Positions 19,195-28,583 are shown, numbered from the stretch's first letter. The stretch: DNA of 64,000 bases from Streptomyces sp. NBC_00459 (GCF_036013955.1 NZ_CP107903.1:6882001-6946000), one strand, 5' to 3'. Numbers and translations: made by a program. Notes: a model not told the origin generated them from the letters alone.

Positions 19195-19248
19195 GACCGC
19201 GTCAACAAGTTGGCTGGAAATGGTCCGTTGTCCGGATGGTCATGTTCG

Positions 19249-21060
19249 CTATACGGTCTGTTCGCTTTGCGGCCAATCGGCCTTTTCCGTCGGGTCGGCC
19301 CTGTGTGCCGAGGTCGGTTGTTGCTCCCCGTGCCACGACCGCCACAGCGCCGCGTACGCCCCGTCCGCCGCCACCAGCCCCTCGTGCGTGCCGAGTTCGG
19401 TGATCCGCCCCTCCTCCATCACGGCCACCCGGTCCGCGTCGTGCGCGGTGTGCAGCCGGTGCGCGATCGCGATCACCGTCCGCCCCTTGAGTACGGCGGC
19501 CAGCGCGCGCTCCGTATGACGCGCGGTCGTCGGATCGAGCAACGCCGTCGCCTCGTCCAGGATCAGCGTGTGCGGGTCGGCCAGCACCACGCGGGCCAGG
19601 GCGAGTTGCTGGGCCCGCGAACCGTCGGTCGACTCACCGTCGGGGCCCAGCCCGGTGTCCAGTCCGGCGGGCAGCTCGCGCACCCAGCCGGCGGCGCCGA
19701 CAGCGGCCAGCGCCGCCCACAACTCGGCGTCCGTGGCCGCCGGTTCGGCGATCAGCAGATTCTCCCGGACCGTGCCCAGGAAGACATGGTGCTCCTGTGT
19801 GACGAGCACGACCTGCCGTCGCAGCTCCTCGGGCCCGAGCGAGGAGACCGGTACACCGCCCACGGTCACCGTGCCCGAACGCGGCTCGTCGATCCCCGCG
19901 AGCAACCGGCACAGCGTCGTCTTGCCCGCACCCGACGGCCCCACCACCGCGAGCCGTTCACCCGGCCGCACCGTCAGATCGACCCCGCGCAGGACCTCGC
20001 CCCCACGGTCGTACGCATACCGCACCCCTGTCACGTCGATCCGGTCGCCCACCGGCACGGGCGACGCCTCGGCCCCGCCCCTGGGCGCCCGTCCGAGCCC
20101 CTCCACCCGGGCGAACGAGGCGCTGCTGGACTGCAGTTGCTCCATCCAGGTCAGCACCTCGTCGAGGGGCGACTCCAACTGCCGCAGATACAGGGCGGCC
20201 GCCACCACCGCGCCCAGGCTGATCGCCCCCTGCCCGTGCAACGCGCCGCCCACCACCAGCACGACGACCACGGGAAGGACGTACGACACCTCCACCGGCG
20301 GAAAGAACACGGTCCGCAGATACAGCGTGTGCAGGCGCCGGCGCCGGGAGTGGTCCAGCGCCTCACGGCTCACCGTCACCCGCCGCTCCGCCAGCCCGAA
20401 CGCCTCGACCGTGCGCGCCCCCGACGCGGTCGCCGAGAGAATTTCGGCCACCTCGGAGTTCGCGGAGCCCTCGGCGAGATACGCGGTGCGGGCCCGGCGC
20501 AGATACCAGCGCAGCGCGAACCAGATGCCGGTCTGCGCGAGCACCGCGGCCAGACCGAGCAGCGGATCGAGCGCGAACACGGCACCGACGATGAACAGAC
20601 ACTGCACCGAGGCGATCAGCAGATCAGGCCCGGCATCGCGCAACGTCGTGCCGACCGTGCCGACGTCGGCCGTCCCCCGGGCCGTCAGATCACCGGTCCC
20701 GGCTCGCTCCACCACCGACGCGGGCAGCGCCAGCGCCCGGTCCACGAACTCCTCCCGTACCCGCGCCAGCGTCCGCTCCCCGAACCGGTACCCCACGAAC
20801 CGCGCCCAGCGCGCCAGCAGCAACTGCGCCACCGCGCACCCCACGATGACCAGCCCGAGCCGGTCCACGGCCGAGACCCCGGCACCCGCCCGCACCTCGT
20901 CGATGATCCGCCCGAGCAGCCAGGGCGCGACGAGCCCGGCCCCGGCTGCGGCCGAGTTCAGCAGCAGAAGCGCGACGAAGGCACGGCCGTCGGCGCGAAT
21001 CAGCCGGACGGCGGCCCGGCGGACGTCCGCCGTGGTGGCGATGGGCAGTTGGGCATTCAC
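19249..21060 (-). CDS. ABC half-exporter with intact Walker motifs but degenerate signature
   Basis: 603 aa, GTG start overlapping the previous stop (GTGA). Six-helix exporter membrane domain, then a nucleotide-binding domain with Walker A GPSGAGKTT and Walker B LILDEATALLD. H-loop AIAHRL. The LSGGQ signature is replaced by TDGSRAQQL. Its partner at 21057-22838 has the reverse defects, so the two should form a heterodimer with one competent ATP site (this Walker A/B plus the partner's LSGGQ). Substrate cannot be told; multidrug, lipid or peptide export are the usual roles. Probable final gene of a four-ABC-gene run. Confidence 0.9.
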   Translation of the reverse strand: MNAQLPIATTADVRRAAVRLIRADGRAFVALLLLNSAAAGAGLVAPWLLGRIIDEVRAGAGVSAVDRLGLVIVGCAVAQLLLARWARFVGYRFGERTLARVREEFVDRALALPASVVERAGTGDLTARGTADVGTVGTTLRDAGPDLLIASVQCLFIVGAVFALDPLLGLAAVLAQTGIWFALRWYLRRARTAYLAEGSANSEVAEILSATASGARTVEAFGLAERRVTVSREALDHSRRRRLHTLYLRTVFFPPVEVSYVLPVVVVLVVGGALHGQGAISLGAVVAAALYLRQLESPLDEVLTWMEQLQSSSASFARVEGLGRAPRGGAEASPVPVGDRIDVTGVRYAYDRGGEVLRGVDLTVRPGERLAVVGPSGAGKTTLCRLLAGIDEPRSGTVTVGGVPVSSLGPEELRRQVVLVTQEHHVFLGTVRENLLIAEPAATDAELWAALAAVGAAGWVRELPAGLDTGLGPDGESTDGSRAQQLALARVVLADPHTLILDEATALLDPTTARHTERALAAVLKGRTVIAIAHRLHTAHDADRVAVMEEGRITELGTHEGLVAADGAYAALWRSWHGEQQPTSAHRADPTEKADWPQSEQTV

Positions 21061-22838
21061 CGTGCGGGCTCCTCGATGCTCTCCAGGTCCCCTTCGACCG
21101 CCAGGTCTGCCGGGTCGTCCGTCTCGTCCGCGTCGCGTGCCACCAGGGCCCGGTAACCCGGTTCCTCCGCGAGCAGCCGCTGATGGCTGCCGACGGCCGC
21201 CGTCTTGCCGTCGACCAGGTAGTACACGGTGTCCGCCCGGTCCAGCATCAGGGGGGAGGTGGAGGCCACGACGGTCGTGCGGTCCGTGCGCTCGCCCCGC
21301 TCGGCGCGCAGCCGTTCCGCGACGGCGGCCTCGGTGTGCGCGTCCAGCGCCGACGTCGGCTCCACGGCGAGCAGCACCTCGGGGTCGGCGAGCAGCGCCC
21401 GCACCAGCCGTACGCGCTGTCGCTGCCCGCCCGAGAGGTTGCGGCCCTGCGCGTCGATCGCCGAGTCCAGCCCCTCCGGCAGCCCGAGGACGATGTCGTC
21501 GGCGACGGCCGCGCGCACCGCCCGCGCGATGGCCTCCTCGCCGGGTTCCCCGCGCCCGGAGACCAGTTCGCGCAGCGTCCCGGCGAACAGGTCCGCCTCG
21601 TTGTCGGCGACCAGGATGCGGGCGCGCACCTGGGCGAGGGCGACCTCGTCGAGCCGTACGCCGCCCCAGGTCGCCGCCGACGGCACGAACCGGCCGAGCC
21701 GGTCGACGACGTCGGCGGCATCGGCGGGCCGGGCACCGGCGAGCGCGGTCAGCCGCCCCGGCAGGACGGTCACGCCGGAATCGGGGTCGTGCAGCGGGGC
21801 GGGTGATCCGGGCGCGTCCAGCCCCCGGCCGGCGCCGCTGCCGTCGTCGTCGGGCTCAAGTGCCAGGAACCGTACGACCCTTCGGGCGGCCACCAGGGCC
21901 CGGCTGATCTGGAATCCGCACTCGATGAAGAACGCCACCGGCATGATCAGCACGGCGACATAGCCGTACACCGACACCAACTCGCCCACGGTGATGGTCC
22001 CTTGGGCGGCCAGCCGGGCCGCGAGCCAGGTCACCAGGGCCAGGAACAGCGTCGGCAGCCCGACCCCGAGCGCCTGGATCCAGCTGCTCACCGCCCCGAC
22101 CCGGTACCCCTGCTCCTGGAGGCGGCGCGAGTCACGGCGGAAGGCGTCGGCGAACAGCCCCTTGCCGCCAAGCCCGTTGAGGACCCGCAGCCCGCCCGAG
22201 AGATCCCCGATCCGGGCGGTCAGGACACCCTGCCGCTCCCGGTACGAGGACTCCACCCCCTGAAGCCGGCCGAGCAGCGGCCCGACGAGTACGGCGAGGA
22301 CGGGCACCCCGAGCAGGATCACGGCGGCGAGCGTCGGCGACACCGACAGCAGCAGTCCGGCGACCACGCTGTAGGAGACCATCGAGCCGATGCCGGGCCC
22401 GACGAAGGTCAGCGACTGGGCGATCGTCGACACGTCGCCGACGCCGATCGTGACGACCTCCCCGGCCCCGACCTGCCGGGGCAGCGCGGCCCCCAGCCGC
22501 ACGGCCTGCCCGACCACGACCTTGACCGTACGGAAGTTGGCGTCCATCCGGACCCGGGTCATCGTGCGGTGCCGCATGATGCTCAGCCACGCACTGAACG
22601 TCCCGGCGGCGAGCATCGCGCCGGCCCAGCCGGCCAGCACGGCCTGGTCGCCCGGTTCGAGACCGTCGTCGACGGCCCGGGACATCAGATACGGCGACAG
22701 CGCCATCAGCGTCGTCCAGGTGCTGGCCAGCACCGCTCCGACCGCACACCGCCGCCACTGCTGCCGCACCAGCCACAGCAGATAGCGCGCGGGGCCGCGG
22801 GAGTCGGGCGTGCCGGGATCCTCGTACGCGTCGATCAT
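21057..22838 (-). CDS. ABC half-exporter lacking Walker A (degenerate partner)
   Basis: 593 aa, ATG at 22838 with GGAGAA upstream. Exporter membrane domain (LSPYLMSRAVDDGLEPGDQ; VTIGVGDVSTIAQS). In the nucleotide-binding domain the Walker A position reads LTALAGARPADAADVV, with no GxxxxGK[ST], and Walker B reads LLAVEPTSALD with Val in place of the Asp. The signature NLSGGQRQR is perfect, and the switch region reads VASTSP, lacking the usual His. It cannot bind or hydrolyse ATP alone; it supplies the signature to the competent site of its coupled partner. 71 bases separate it from the upstream ABC pair. Confidence 0.9.
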   Translation of the reverse strand: MIDAYEDPGTPDSRGPARYLLWLVRQQWRRCAVGAVLASTWTTLMALSPYLMSRAVDDGLEPGDQAVLAGWAGAMLAAGTFSAWLSIMRHRTMTRVRMDANFRTVKVVVGQAVRLGAALPRQVGAGEVVTIGVGDVSTIAQSLTFVGPGIGSMVSYSVVAGLLLSVSPTLAAVILLGVPVLAVLVGPLLGRLQGVESSYRERQGVLTARIGDLSGGLRVLNGLGGKGLFADAFRRDSRRLQEQGYRVGAVSSWIQALGVGLPTLFLALVTWLAARLAAQGTITVGELVSVYGYVAVLIMPVAFFIECGFQISRALVAARRVVRFLALEPDDDGSGAGRGLDAPGSPAPLHDPDSGVTVLPGRLTALAGARPADAADVVDRLGRFVPSAATWGGVRLDEVALAQVRARILVADNEADLFAGTLRELVSGRGEPGEEAIARAVRAAVADDIVLGLPEGLDSAIDAQGRNLSGGQRQRVRLVRALLADPEVLLAVEPTSALDAHTEAAVAERLRAERGERTDRTTVVASTSPLMLDRADTVYYLVDGKTAAVGSHQRLLAEEPGYRALVARDADETDDPADLAVEGDLESIEEPAR

Positions 22839-22909
22839 TTCTCCGCCGTTCCCCGTCCCGTCCTGCGCCTACAGGCATACACAGTCACGCGCTCACGCAC
22901 TCGGCGAAC

Positions 22910-24823
22910 TCACGCCAGGCTGTCCCGCCAGGCCCGGTGCAGATCCGCGAACCGGCCCGTACCGGCGATGAGTTCCGCCGGGGCGCCGTCCTCGACGACC
23001 CGCCCGTGTTCCATCACCAGCACCCGGTCGGCGATCTCGACGGTCGACAGCCGGTGCGCGATCACGACGGCCGTACGGCCCTTCAGGACCGTCGACATCG
23101 CGCGCTGCACGGCCCGTTCACCCGGGATGTCGAGCGAACTGGTCGCCTCGTCGAGGATCAGCACCGCCGGATCGGCGAGCAACGCCCGCGCGAACGCGAC
23201 CAGTTGGCGCTGCCCGGCGGAGATACGGCCGCCTCGCTTGCGTACGTCCGTGTCGTAGCCCTCGGGCAGCGAGGTGATGAAGTCGTGGGCGCCGATCGCC
23301 TTGGCCGCACGCTCGATCTCCTCGCGCGGGGCGTCCGGGGCGCCGATGGCGATGTTGTCCGCGACGCTGCCGGAGAACAGGAAGGCCTCCTGCGTCACCA
23401 TCACGACCCCGCGCCGCAGATCGGCGCCCGACAGGTCGCTCAGGTCGACGCCGTCGAGGAGGACATGGCCCTCGGTGGGGTCGTAGAAGCGGGCCAGCAG
23501 CTTGGCCAGGGTGGACTTGCCGGCGCCGGTCGAGCCGACCACCGCGACGGTCTGCCCGGCCGGGAGGGTGAGGTCGAAGCGGGGCAGCACCTCGCCGCCG
23601 GTGCGGTAGGCGAACCGGACCTTGTCGAAGACGACCTCGCGACCCGGGTGCTCGGACTCGAGTACCGGAAGCTCGCGCGGGGTCGACGGTTCCGGGACGG
23701 ACGGCACCTGGGCGAGGAGCCCGGAGATCTTCTCCAGGGAGGCGGTGGCCGACTGGTACGAGTTGAGGAACATACCGAGCCGGTCGATCGGGTCGTACAG
23801 CCGGCGCAGGTACAGCACGGCGGCGGCCAGCACACCCAGCTCCAGCGAGCCGTCCGCGACCCGGTGGGCGCCCCACAGCACGATCGCGGCGACAGCGGTG
23901 TTGGCGACGACCCGGGAGCCGACGACGTAACGGGCCATCTCCAGGAGCGCGTCGCCGTTCTTCCGCTCGTGGTCCCGGTTGAGGGCCTCGAACTCCACGT
24001 CGTTGGCGGCCTCCCGGCGGAACGCGCGCACCGGCCGGATGCCGTTCATCGTCTCGACGAACTTGACGATCACGGCGGCGATCGCGGTGGACCGCAGCGC
24101 GTACACCCGGCCGGCCCGGCGCCGGTAGACGCGGACGAGGACGTAGAGCGGCACGAAGGAGGCGATGGCGAGCGCGCCGAGGCTCAGATCCAGCCAGAGC
24201 AGGACGGCCGAGATGTAGGCGAAGGACAGGGCGATGGTGACGAGTTCCTGGAGCCCGTCGTTCAGCAGCTCGCGCAGCGACTCGACGTCCGCCGTGGAGC
24301 GCGAGATCAGCCGGCCCGAGGTGTAGCGCTCATGGAAGTCGAGGCTCAGCGCCTGCGCGTGCCGGAAGATGCGCCCGCGCAGATCGAGCAGCGCGTCCTG
24401 GCTGACCCGGGCGGCGGCGGAGACGAACCAGTACTGCAGCGCGCCCGAGGCCAGCGCGCAGAGCAGATAGCCGATGCCGACGGCGACGAGCGGCCCGTTG
24501 TCGTGGTCGCGGAAGGCCGGTACGGCACGGTCGATCGCGTACGCGACGAGCAGCGGGCCCGCCTGGACGGCCGCCTGCTGGAGCAGCAGGAGCACGGCGG
24601 TGAGGGCGACGCGGCCCTTCATCGGGGCGAGAAGGGACCGGAGCAGTCCGGCGGTGGCGCCCTTGGGGGTGGGCAGGTCGTCCTTGTCGAAGGGGTCGTC
24701 GGCGGTGGGGGACCGGGGAGCGGCGGTGGCAGCCTCGGTGTCCGGCCCGGCAGCCGGGCCGGCGGCCGGACCCGGGGGCTGTTCGTCGTCGGGGGTCGGC
24801 GCGGTGGTCGTGGGCGCCGTCAT
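22910..24823 (-). CDS. ABC half-exporter, catalytic subunit of the first heterodimer
   Basis: 637 aa, ATG overlapping the previous gene's stop (ATGA). A disordered Pro/Ala/Thr N-terminal tail of about 60 residues precedes the membrane domain (DFHERYTSGRLISRSTADVESL). Nucleotide-binding domain: Walker A GSTGAGKST, Q-loop TQEAFLF, signature RISAGQRQL (first Gly changed to Ala), Walker B LILDEATSSLD with the catalytic Glu, H-loop VIAHRLST. Pairs with the gene at 24820-26703, whose catalytic Glu is Asp, the usual asymmetric heterodimer arrangement. Substrate unknown. Confidence 0.9.
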   Translation of the reverse strand: MTAPTTTAPTPDDEQPPGPAAGPAAGPDTEAATAAPRSPTADDPFDKDDLPTPKGATAGLLRSLLAPMKGRVALTAVLLLLQQAAVQAGPLLVAYAIDRAVPAFRDHDNGPLVAVGIGYLLCALASGALQYWFVSAAARVSQDALLDLRGRIFRHAQALSLDFHERYTSGRLISRSTADVESLRELLNDGLQELVTIALSFAYISAVLLWLDLSLGALAIASFVPLYVLVRVYRRRAGRVYALRSTAIAAVIVKFVETMNGIRPVRAFRREAANDVEFEALNRDHERKNGDALLEMARYVVGSRVVANTAVAAIVLWGAHRVADGSLELGVLAAAVLYLRRLYDPIDRLGMFLNSYQSATASLEKISGLLAQVPSVPEPSTPRELPVLESEHPGREVVFDKVRFAYRTGGEVLPRFDLTLPAGQTVAVVGSTGAGKSTLAKLLARFYDPTEGHVLLDGVDLSDLSGADLRRGVVMVTQEAFLFSGSVADNIAIGAPDAPREEIERAAKAIGAHDFITSLPEGYDTDVRKRGGRISAGQRQLVAFARALLADPAVLILDEATSSLDIPGERAVQRAMSTVLKGRTAVVIAHRLSTVEIADRVLVMEHGRVVEDGAPAELIAGTGRFADLHRAWRDSLA

Positions 24824-26703
24824 CGGGCCGCCTCCTCGAAACTGTCGGTGCCGTGGGGGGTTTCGCCGCGGTCGCTCTCCTCGTCCGCGCCGGCCATCAG
24901 CCAGGCGTACTCGGCGTTCGTCCGCAGGAGTTCGTGATGCGTGCCCACGGCGGCGATCCGGCCGCCGGAGACAAGGGCGACGCGGTCGGCGAGCAGGACC
25001 GTGGACGGTCGGTGCGCCACGATCAGGGCCGTGGTGTCGGCGAGGACCCGGCGCAGCGCGGCCTCGACGGCTGCCTCCGTGTGCACGTCCAGCGCGGACA
25101 ACGGGTCGTCGAGGACGAGGAACCGGGGCTTGCCCACGACCGCCCTGGCCAGCGCGAGCCGCTGCCGCTGGCCGCCGGACAGGCTGAGACCCTGCTCGCC
25201 GACCTGGGTGTCCGTGCCCTGCGGAAGCGAGTGCACGAATTCGGCCTGCGCCACGGAGAGCGCGTGGCGCAACTCGGCCTCGCCCGCGGAGTCCTCGGCC
25301 CCCATGAGGACGTTGGCGCCGACGCTCGCCGAGAAGAGGGTGGGTTCCTCGAAGGCGACGGCGACCAGGGAACGCAGTTCCTCCCTGGGCAGGGTGGTGA
25401 TGTCGCGCCCGTCGAGGGTGATGCGCCCCGAGGTCACCTCGTGCAGCCGGGGGACGAGCGCCGTGAGCGTGGTCTTGCCGCTGCCGGTCGTACCGACGAG
25501 GGCCATGGACTCGCCGGGCCGGATGTGGAGGTCGACGCGGTCGAGGACGGGAGGGGAGTCGGCGGGGGCGTCGGGATACCGGAAGGAGACACCGTGGAAG
25601 CGGAGGCCCCGGTCGGCGTCGGAGACAACGGCGGGACCGGGACAGGAACCGGAGTTGGTGGAACCGGCGCCGTGAGCGACCTCCCCCACGCCCTCCGGAT
25701 CCTCGTCCATCACCTCGAAGTACCGTTCCGTGGCGGTGGCCGCGTCCTGGCTCATCGCGAGCAGGAAGCCGATGGAGTCGACGGGCCAGCGCAGGGCGAG
25801 GGCCGTGGACAGGAAGGCGACCAGCGTGCCGGCCGACAGATCGCCGTCGGCCACCTGCACGGTCCCCAGCACGAGCGCCGCCCCGATCGCCAGCTCGGGC
25901 AGCGTGACGATCACCGCCCAGATCGCCGACAGCAGCCGGGCCTTGTGCAGCTCGGTCCCGCGCAACGTCCGCGACAGCTCACGGAACGCCCGTGCCTGGC
26001 TCCGGTGCCGCCCGAACCCCTTGATGATCCGGATGCCGAGCACGCTCTCCTCGACGACCGTCGTCAGGTCGCCCACCTGGTCCTGTGCGCGCCGGGCCAC
26101 GAGGTGGTAGCGCCGCTCGAAGACGATGCACACCACCAGGACGGGGATGGCGGGTCCCAGGATCACCAGCCCGAGCGACCAGTCCTGGATCAGCATGATG
26201 ATCACGCCGACCAGGATCGTCACCGCGTTGACGAACAGGAACGTCAACGGGAAGGCGAGGAACATCCGCAGCAGCATCAGGTCCGACGTCGCCCGGGACA
26301 GCAACTGCCCGGACGGCCACCGGTCGTGGAAGGCGACCGGCAGCCGCTGGAGCCGCCGGTACAGGCTCGCCCGCATCGCCGCCTCGACGCCGGCCAGCGG
26401 CCGGGCCACCAGCCACCGCCGCAGCCCGAACAGCAGCGCCTCCCCGACCCCGAGCAGCAGCAGCCACAGCGCCCCGAACCACACACCCCGGGAGTCACGG
26501 TCGGCGATCGGCCCGTCCACCATCCACTTGAGGACGAGCGGGATCACCAGCCCCATGCACGACGCGAGGACGGCTATGAAGGCTGCGGTGAACAGCCGTA
26601 CCCGCACCGGCCGCACATAGGGCCACAGACGCAGCAGAGTGCGTACGGCGGAGCGGCCGGTGTGGACCTCGGGGTCCTTTGCGGTTGTACGTGTCGTGGA
26701 CAT
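24820..26703 (-). CDS. ABC half-exporter, degenerate-site subunit of the first heterodimer
   Basis: 627 aa from the ATG at 26701-26703 (MSTTRTTAKDPEVHTG); an in-frame start 24 bases upstream is possible. Membrane domain (LPVAFHDRWPSGQLLSRATSD) and nucleotide-binding domain: Walker A GTTGSGKTT, signature LSLSGGQRQRLALAR, Walker B FLVLDDPLSALD with Asp instead of the catalytic Glu, H-loop IVAHRPST. Followed by its partner with a 4-base overlap. First gene of the four-gene ABC run; divergent from the exporter at 26886. Confidence 0.9.
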   Translation of the reverse strand: MSTTRTTAKDPEVHTGRSAVRTLLRLWPYVRPVRVRLFTAAFIAVLASCMGLVIPLVLKWMVDGPIADRDSRGVWFGALWLLLLGVGEALLFGLRRWLVARPLAGVEAAMRASLYRRLQRLPVAFHDRWPSGQLLSRATSDLMLLRMFLAFPLTFLFVNAVTILVGVIIMLIQDWSLGLVILGPAIPVLVVCIVFERRYHLVARRAQDQVGDLTTVVEESVLGIRIIKGFGRHRSQARAFRELSRTLRGTELHKARLLSAIWAVIVTLPELAIGAALVLGTVQVADGDLSAGTLVAFLSTALALRWPVDSIGFLLAMSQDAATATERYFEVMDEDPEGVGEVAHGAGSTNSGSCPGPAVVSDADRGLRFHGVSFRYPDAPADSPPVLDRVDLHIRPGESMALVGTTGSGKTTLTALVPRLHEVTSGRITLDGRDITTLPREELRSLVAVAFEEPTLFSASVGANVLMGAEDSAGEAELRHALSVAQAEFVHSLPQGTDTQVGEQGLSLSGGQRQRLALARAVVGKPRFLVLDDPLSALDVHTEAAVEAALRRVLADTTALIVAHRPSTVLLADRVALVSGGRIAAVGTHHELLRTNAEYAWLMAGADEESDRGETPHGTDSFEEAAR

Positions 26704-26738
26704 CGATCCGAGCCTACGGACCACCACTGACAGTGCCT

Positions 26739-26786
26739 ACCGAGTTTTGACCCGAACTCGGTCGGTCGCAGGTCCTACGACCTGCG
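26739..26786. promoter_or_regulatory. Two palindromes in the divergent ABC promoter region
   Basis: ACCGAGTT (26739-26746) and AACTCGGT (26755-26762) form a perfect 8-base inverted repeat. CGCAGGTC (26767-26774) and GACCTGCG (26779-26786) form another with a 4-base centre. Both lie in the 182-base region between divergently transcribed exporter genes, the usual place for a TetR-, MarR- or PadR-type operator. A TTGACC at 26747-26752 overlaps the first palindrome. Regulator unknown. Confidence 0.5.
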
Positions 26787-26885
26787 TGTTCGAGAAGTCG
26801 TACGGGCGCATCAACCGATCGGCTGATGCCGGTCCGAGCGCGTCGGCCGATGCGCCGCCCCTTCCCGTACCGCGACGCTGGTCGC

Positions 26886-27791
26886 ATGTCCGTCATCGAA
26901 GTGAACGAACTGCGCAAGTCCTACGGTGGCCGTCGTGTCGTGGACGGTGTCTCCTTCGCCGTCGAGGAGGGCGAGATCTTCGGCATCCTCGGCCCGAACG
27001 GCGCCGGCAAGACCACCACCGTCGAATGCGTCGAGGGCCTGCGCGTGCCCGACGGCGGCCGGGTCCGGGTCACCGGCCTCGACCCGGTCACCGACCACGA
27101 GGCCACCAGCCGGGTCCTCGGCGCCCAGCTCCAGCAGAGCGAACTGCAGGCCAAACTGACCGTCCGCGAGGCCCTGGAGCTGTACGCCGCCTTCTACCCA
27201 CGTCCGGCCGACTGGCGCCCACTGGCCGAGCGACTGGGCCTGGCAGACCGTCTCGACGCCAGGTTCGGCAAGCTCTCCGGTGGCCAGAAACAGCGCCTGT
27301 TCATCGCGCTCGCACTCATCGGCAACCCCCGGGTCGTCGTCCTCGACGAACTGACCACGGGCCTCGACCCGCGCGCCCGCCGGGACACCTGGCAGCTCAT
27401 CGAGGACGTACGGGCGGGTGGGGTCACCGTTCTCCTCGTGACGCACTTCATGGAGGAGGCGCAACGGCTCTGCGACCGGATCGCCGTGATCGACAAAGGG
27501 CGGCTGGCCGCCCTGGACACCCCGGCCGGCCTGATCCGCCGCTCGGCGGGCGCCACGGTGATCAGTTTCACGCCGTCCGTCCCGCTGGCCGAGGAAGCCC
27601 TGAACGCGCTTCCGGCGCTCGCGTCGGTCGACCACAGGGACGGCCGCGTCACCCTCTCCGGCACGGACGAGACCGTCAACGCGGTCATCACCCTCCTCGC
27701 CCGCAGCCATGTCACCGCCCACCAGCTCCGCGTCACCGACGCCACCTTGGACGACGCGTTCCTCGACCTCACGAAGGAGGAAGCGGCATGA
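26886..27791 (+). CDS. ABC-2 exporter ATP-binding subunit (drug-resistance type)
   Basis: 301 aa from the ATG at 26886 (MSVIEVNELRKSYGG); the in-frame upstream region up to 26826 has no start support. Walker A GPNGAGKTT, signature KLSGGQKQRL, Walker B VVLDELTTGLDP, H-loop LVTHFMEEA, with the C-terminal tail typical of daunorubicin-resistance-type ATPases. ATGA-coupled to the permease and followed by a two-component system on the same strand. Likely powers antibiotic or lipid export. Confidence 0.93.
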   Translation: MSVIEVNELRKSYGGRRVVDGVSFAVEEGEIFGILGPNGAGKTTTVECVEGLRVPDGGRVRVTGLDPVTDHEATSRVLGAQLQQSELQAKLTVREALELYAAFYPRPADWRPLAERLGLADRLDARFGKLSGGQKQRLFIALALIGNPRVVVLDELTTGLDPRARRDTWQLIEDVRAGGVTVLLVTHFMEEAQRLCDRIAVIDKGRLAALDTPAGLIRRSAGATVISFTPSVPLAEEALNALPALASVDHRDGRVTLSGTDETVNAVITLLARSHVTAHQLRVTDATLDDAFLDLTKEEAA

Positions 27792-28546
27792 GCGCCATGA
27801 GTACATCAGTCGTCGACAGCGCCGTACTGCGGACCGAGATCCGGCTACTGCGCCGCGAGCCCGGTGCCCTCTTCTGGATCCTGCTGTTCCCGACCCTCCT
27901 CCTGGTGATCCTCGGCTCGATCCCCTCCTTCGGCGACCACGAAGCCGACCTGGGCGGCCTGCGGACGATCGACGTGTACGTGCCGGTGGCCGTGCTGCTC
28001 GGCCCGATCGTCGGCGGGCTCCAGGCCATGCCGCAGACCCTCACCGGCTACCGCGAGCGCGGCATCCTGCGCCGGATGTCCGCCACCCCGGTCCGCCCGG
28101 CCGCCCTGCTCTCCGCGCAGATGCTGGTGTACGGCGGTGCGGCCCTGGCCTCGTCGCTGCTCGCCCTCGCGGTCGGACGCCTCGCCTTCGACGTACGACT
28201 GCCACGCCAGCCCTTCGGCTACGCCCTGGCCCTCGTCCTGACGGTCCTGGTCGCCCTCGCGCTCGGCGCGGTGGTCTCCGCGCTGTCCCGGACGACGAAG
28301 ATCGCGGGCGCGATCGGCTCGGCCGTGTTCTTCCCGGCGATGTTCTGCGCGGGCCTGTGGGCGCCGGTGCAGACCATGCCGCACGTGCTGGCCAGGATCG
28401 TCGGCTGGACCCCGTTCGGTGCGGCGGCCGAGGCGCTGAACCGGGCTGCGGCGGGGGACTGGCCCGGCTGGGACCACCTGGGCGTGCTGGTTGCCTGGAC
28501 GTCGCTGCTGACGGCGGGCGCCACGCGCTTGTTCCGGTGGGAGTAG
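27788..28546 (+). CDS. ABC-2 type exporter permease
   Basis: 252 aa, ATG at 27788 overlapping the ATPase stop, with GAAGGAGGAAG upstream. Six predicted helices: FWILLFPTLLLVILGS, VYVPVAVLLGPIVGG, SAQMLVYGGAALASSLLALA, YALALVLTVLVALALGAVVSA, IGSAVFFPAMFCAGLW, and the C-terminal VLVAWTSLLTAGATRL. YRERGILRRMSATPVRP is the cytoplasmic motif of this permease family. Forms the membrane pore for the preceding ATPase. Confidence 0.92.
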   Translation: MSAMSTSVVDSAVLRTEIRLLRREPGALFWILLFPTLLLVILGSIPSFGDHEADLGGLRTIDVYVPVAVLLGPIVGGLQAMPQTLTGYRERGILRRMSATPVRPAALLSAQMLVYGGAALASSLLALAVGRLAFDVRLPRQPFGYALALVLTVLVALALGAVVSALSRTTKIAGAIGSAVFFPAMFCAGLWAPVQTMPHVLARIVGWTPFGAAAEALNRAAAGDWPGWDHLGVLVAWTSLLTAGATRLFRWE

Positions 28547-28549
28547 GCG

Positions 28550-28583
28550 GAGGGGAGGGAGCGGAGGGAGCGGAGGGAGTGGG
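28550..28583. repeat. Short GGAGGGAGC tandem repeat
   Basis: About three copies of a 9-10 base unit (gcggagggag) in the 68-base gap between the permease and the sensor kinase. Simple-sequence expansion; it lies just after the stop codon. No function visible. Confidence 0.6.
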
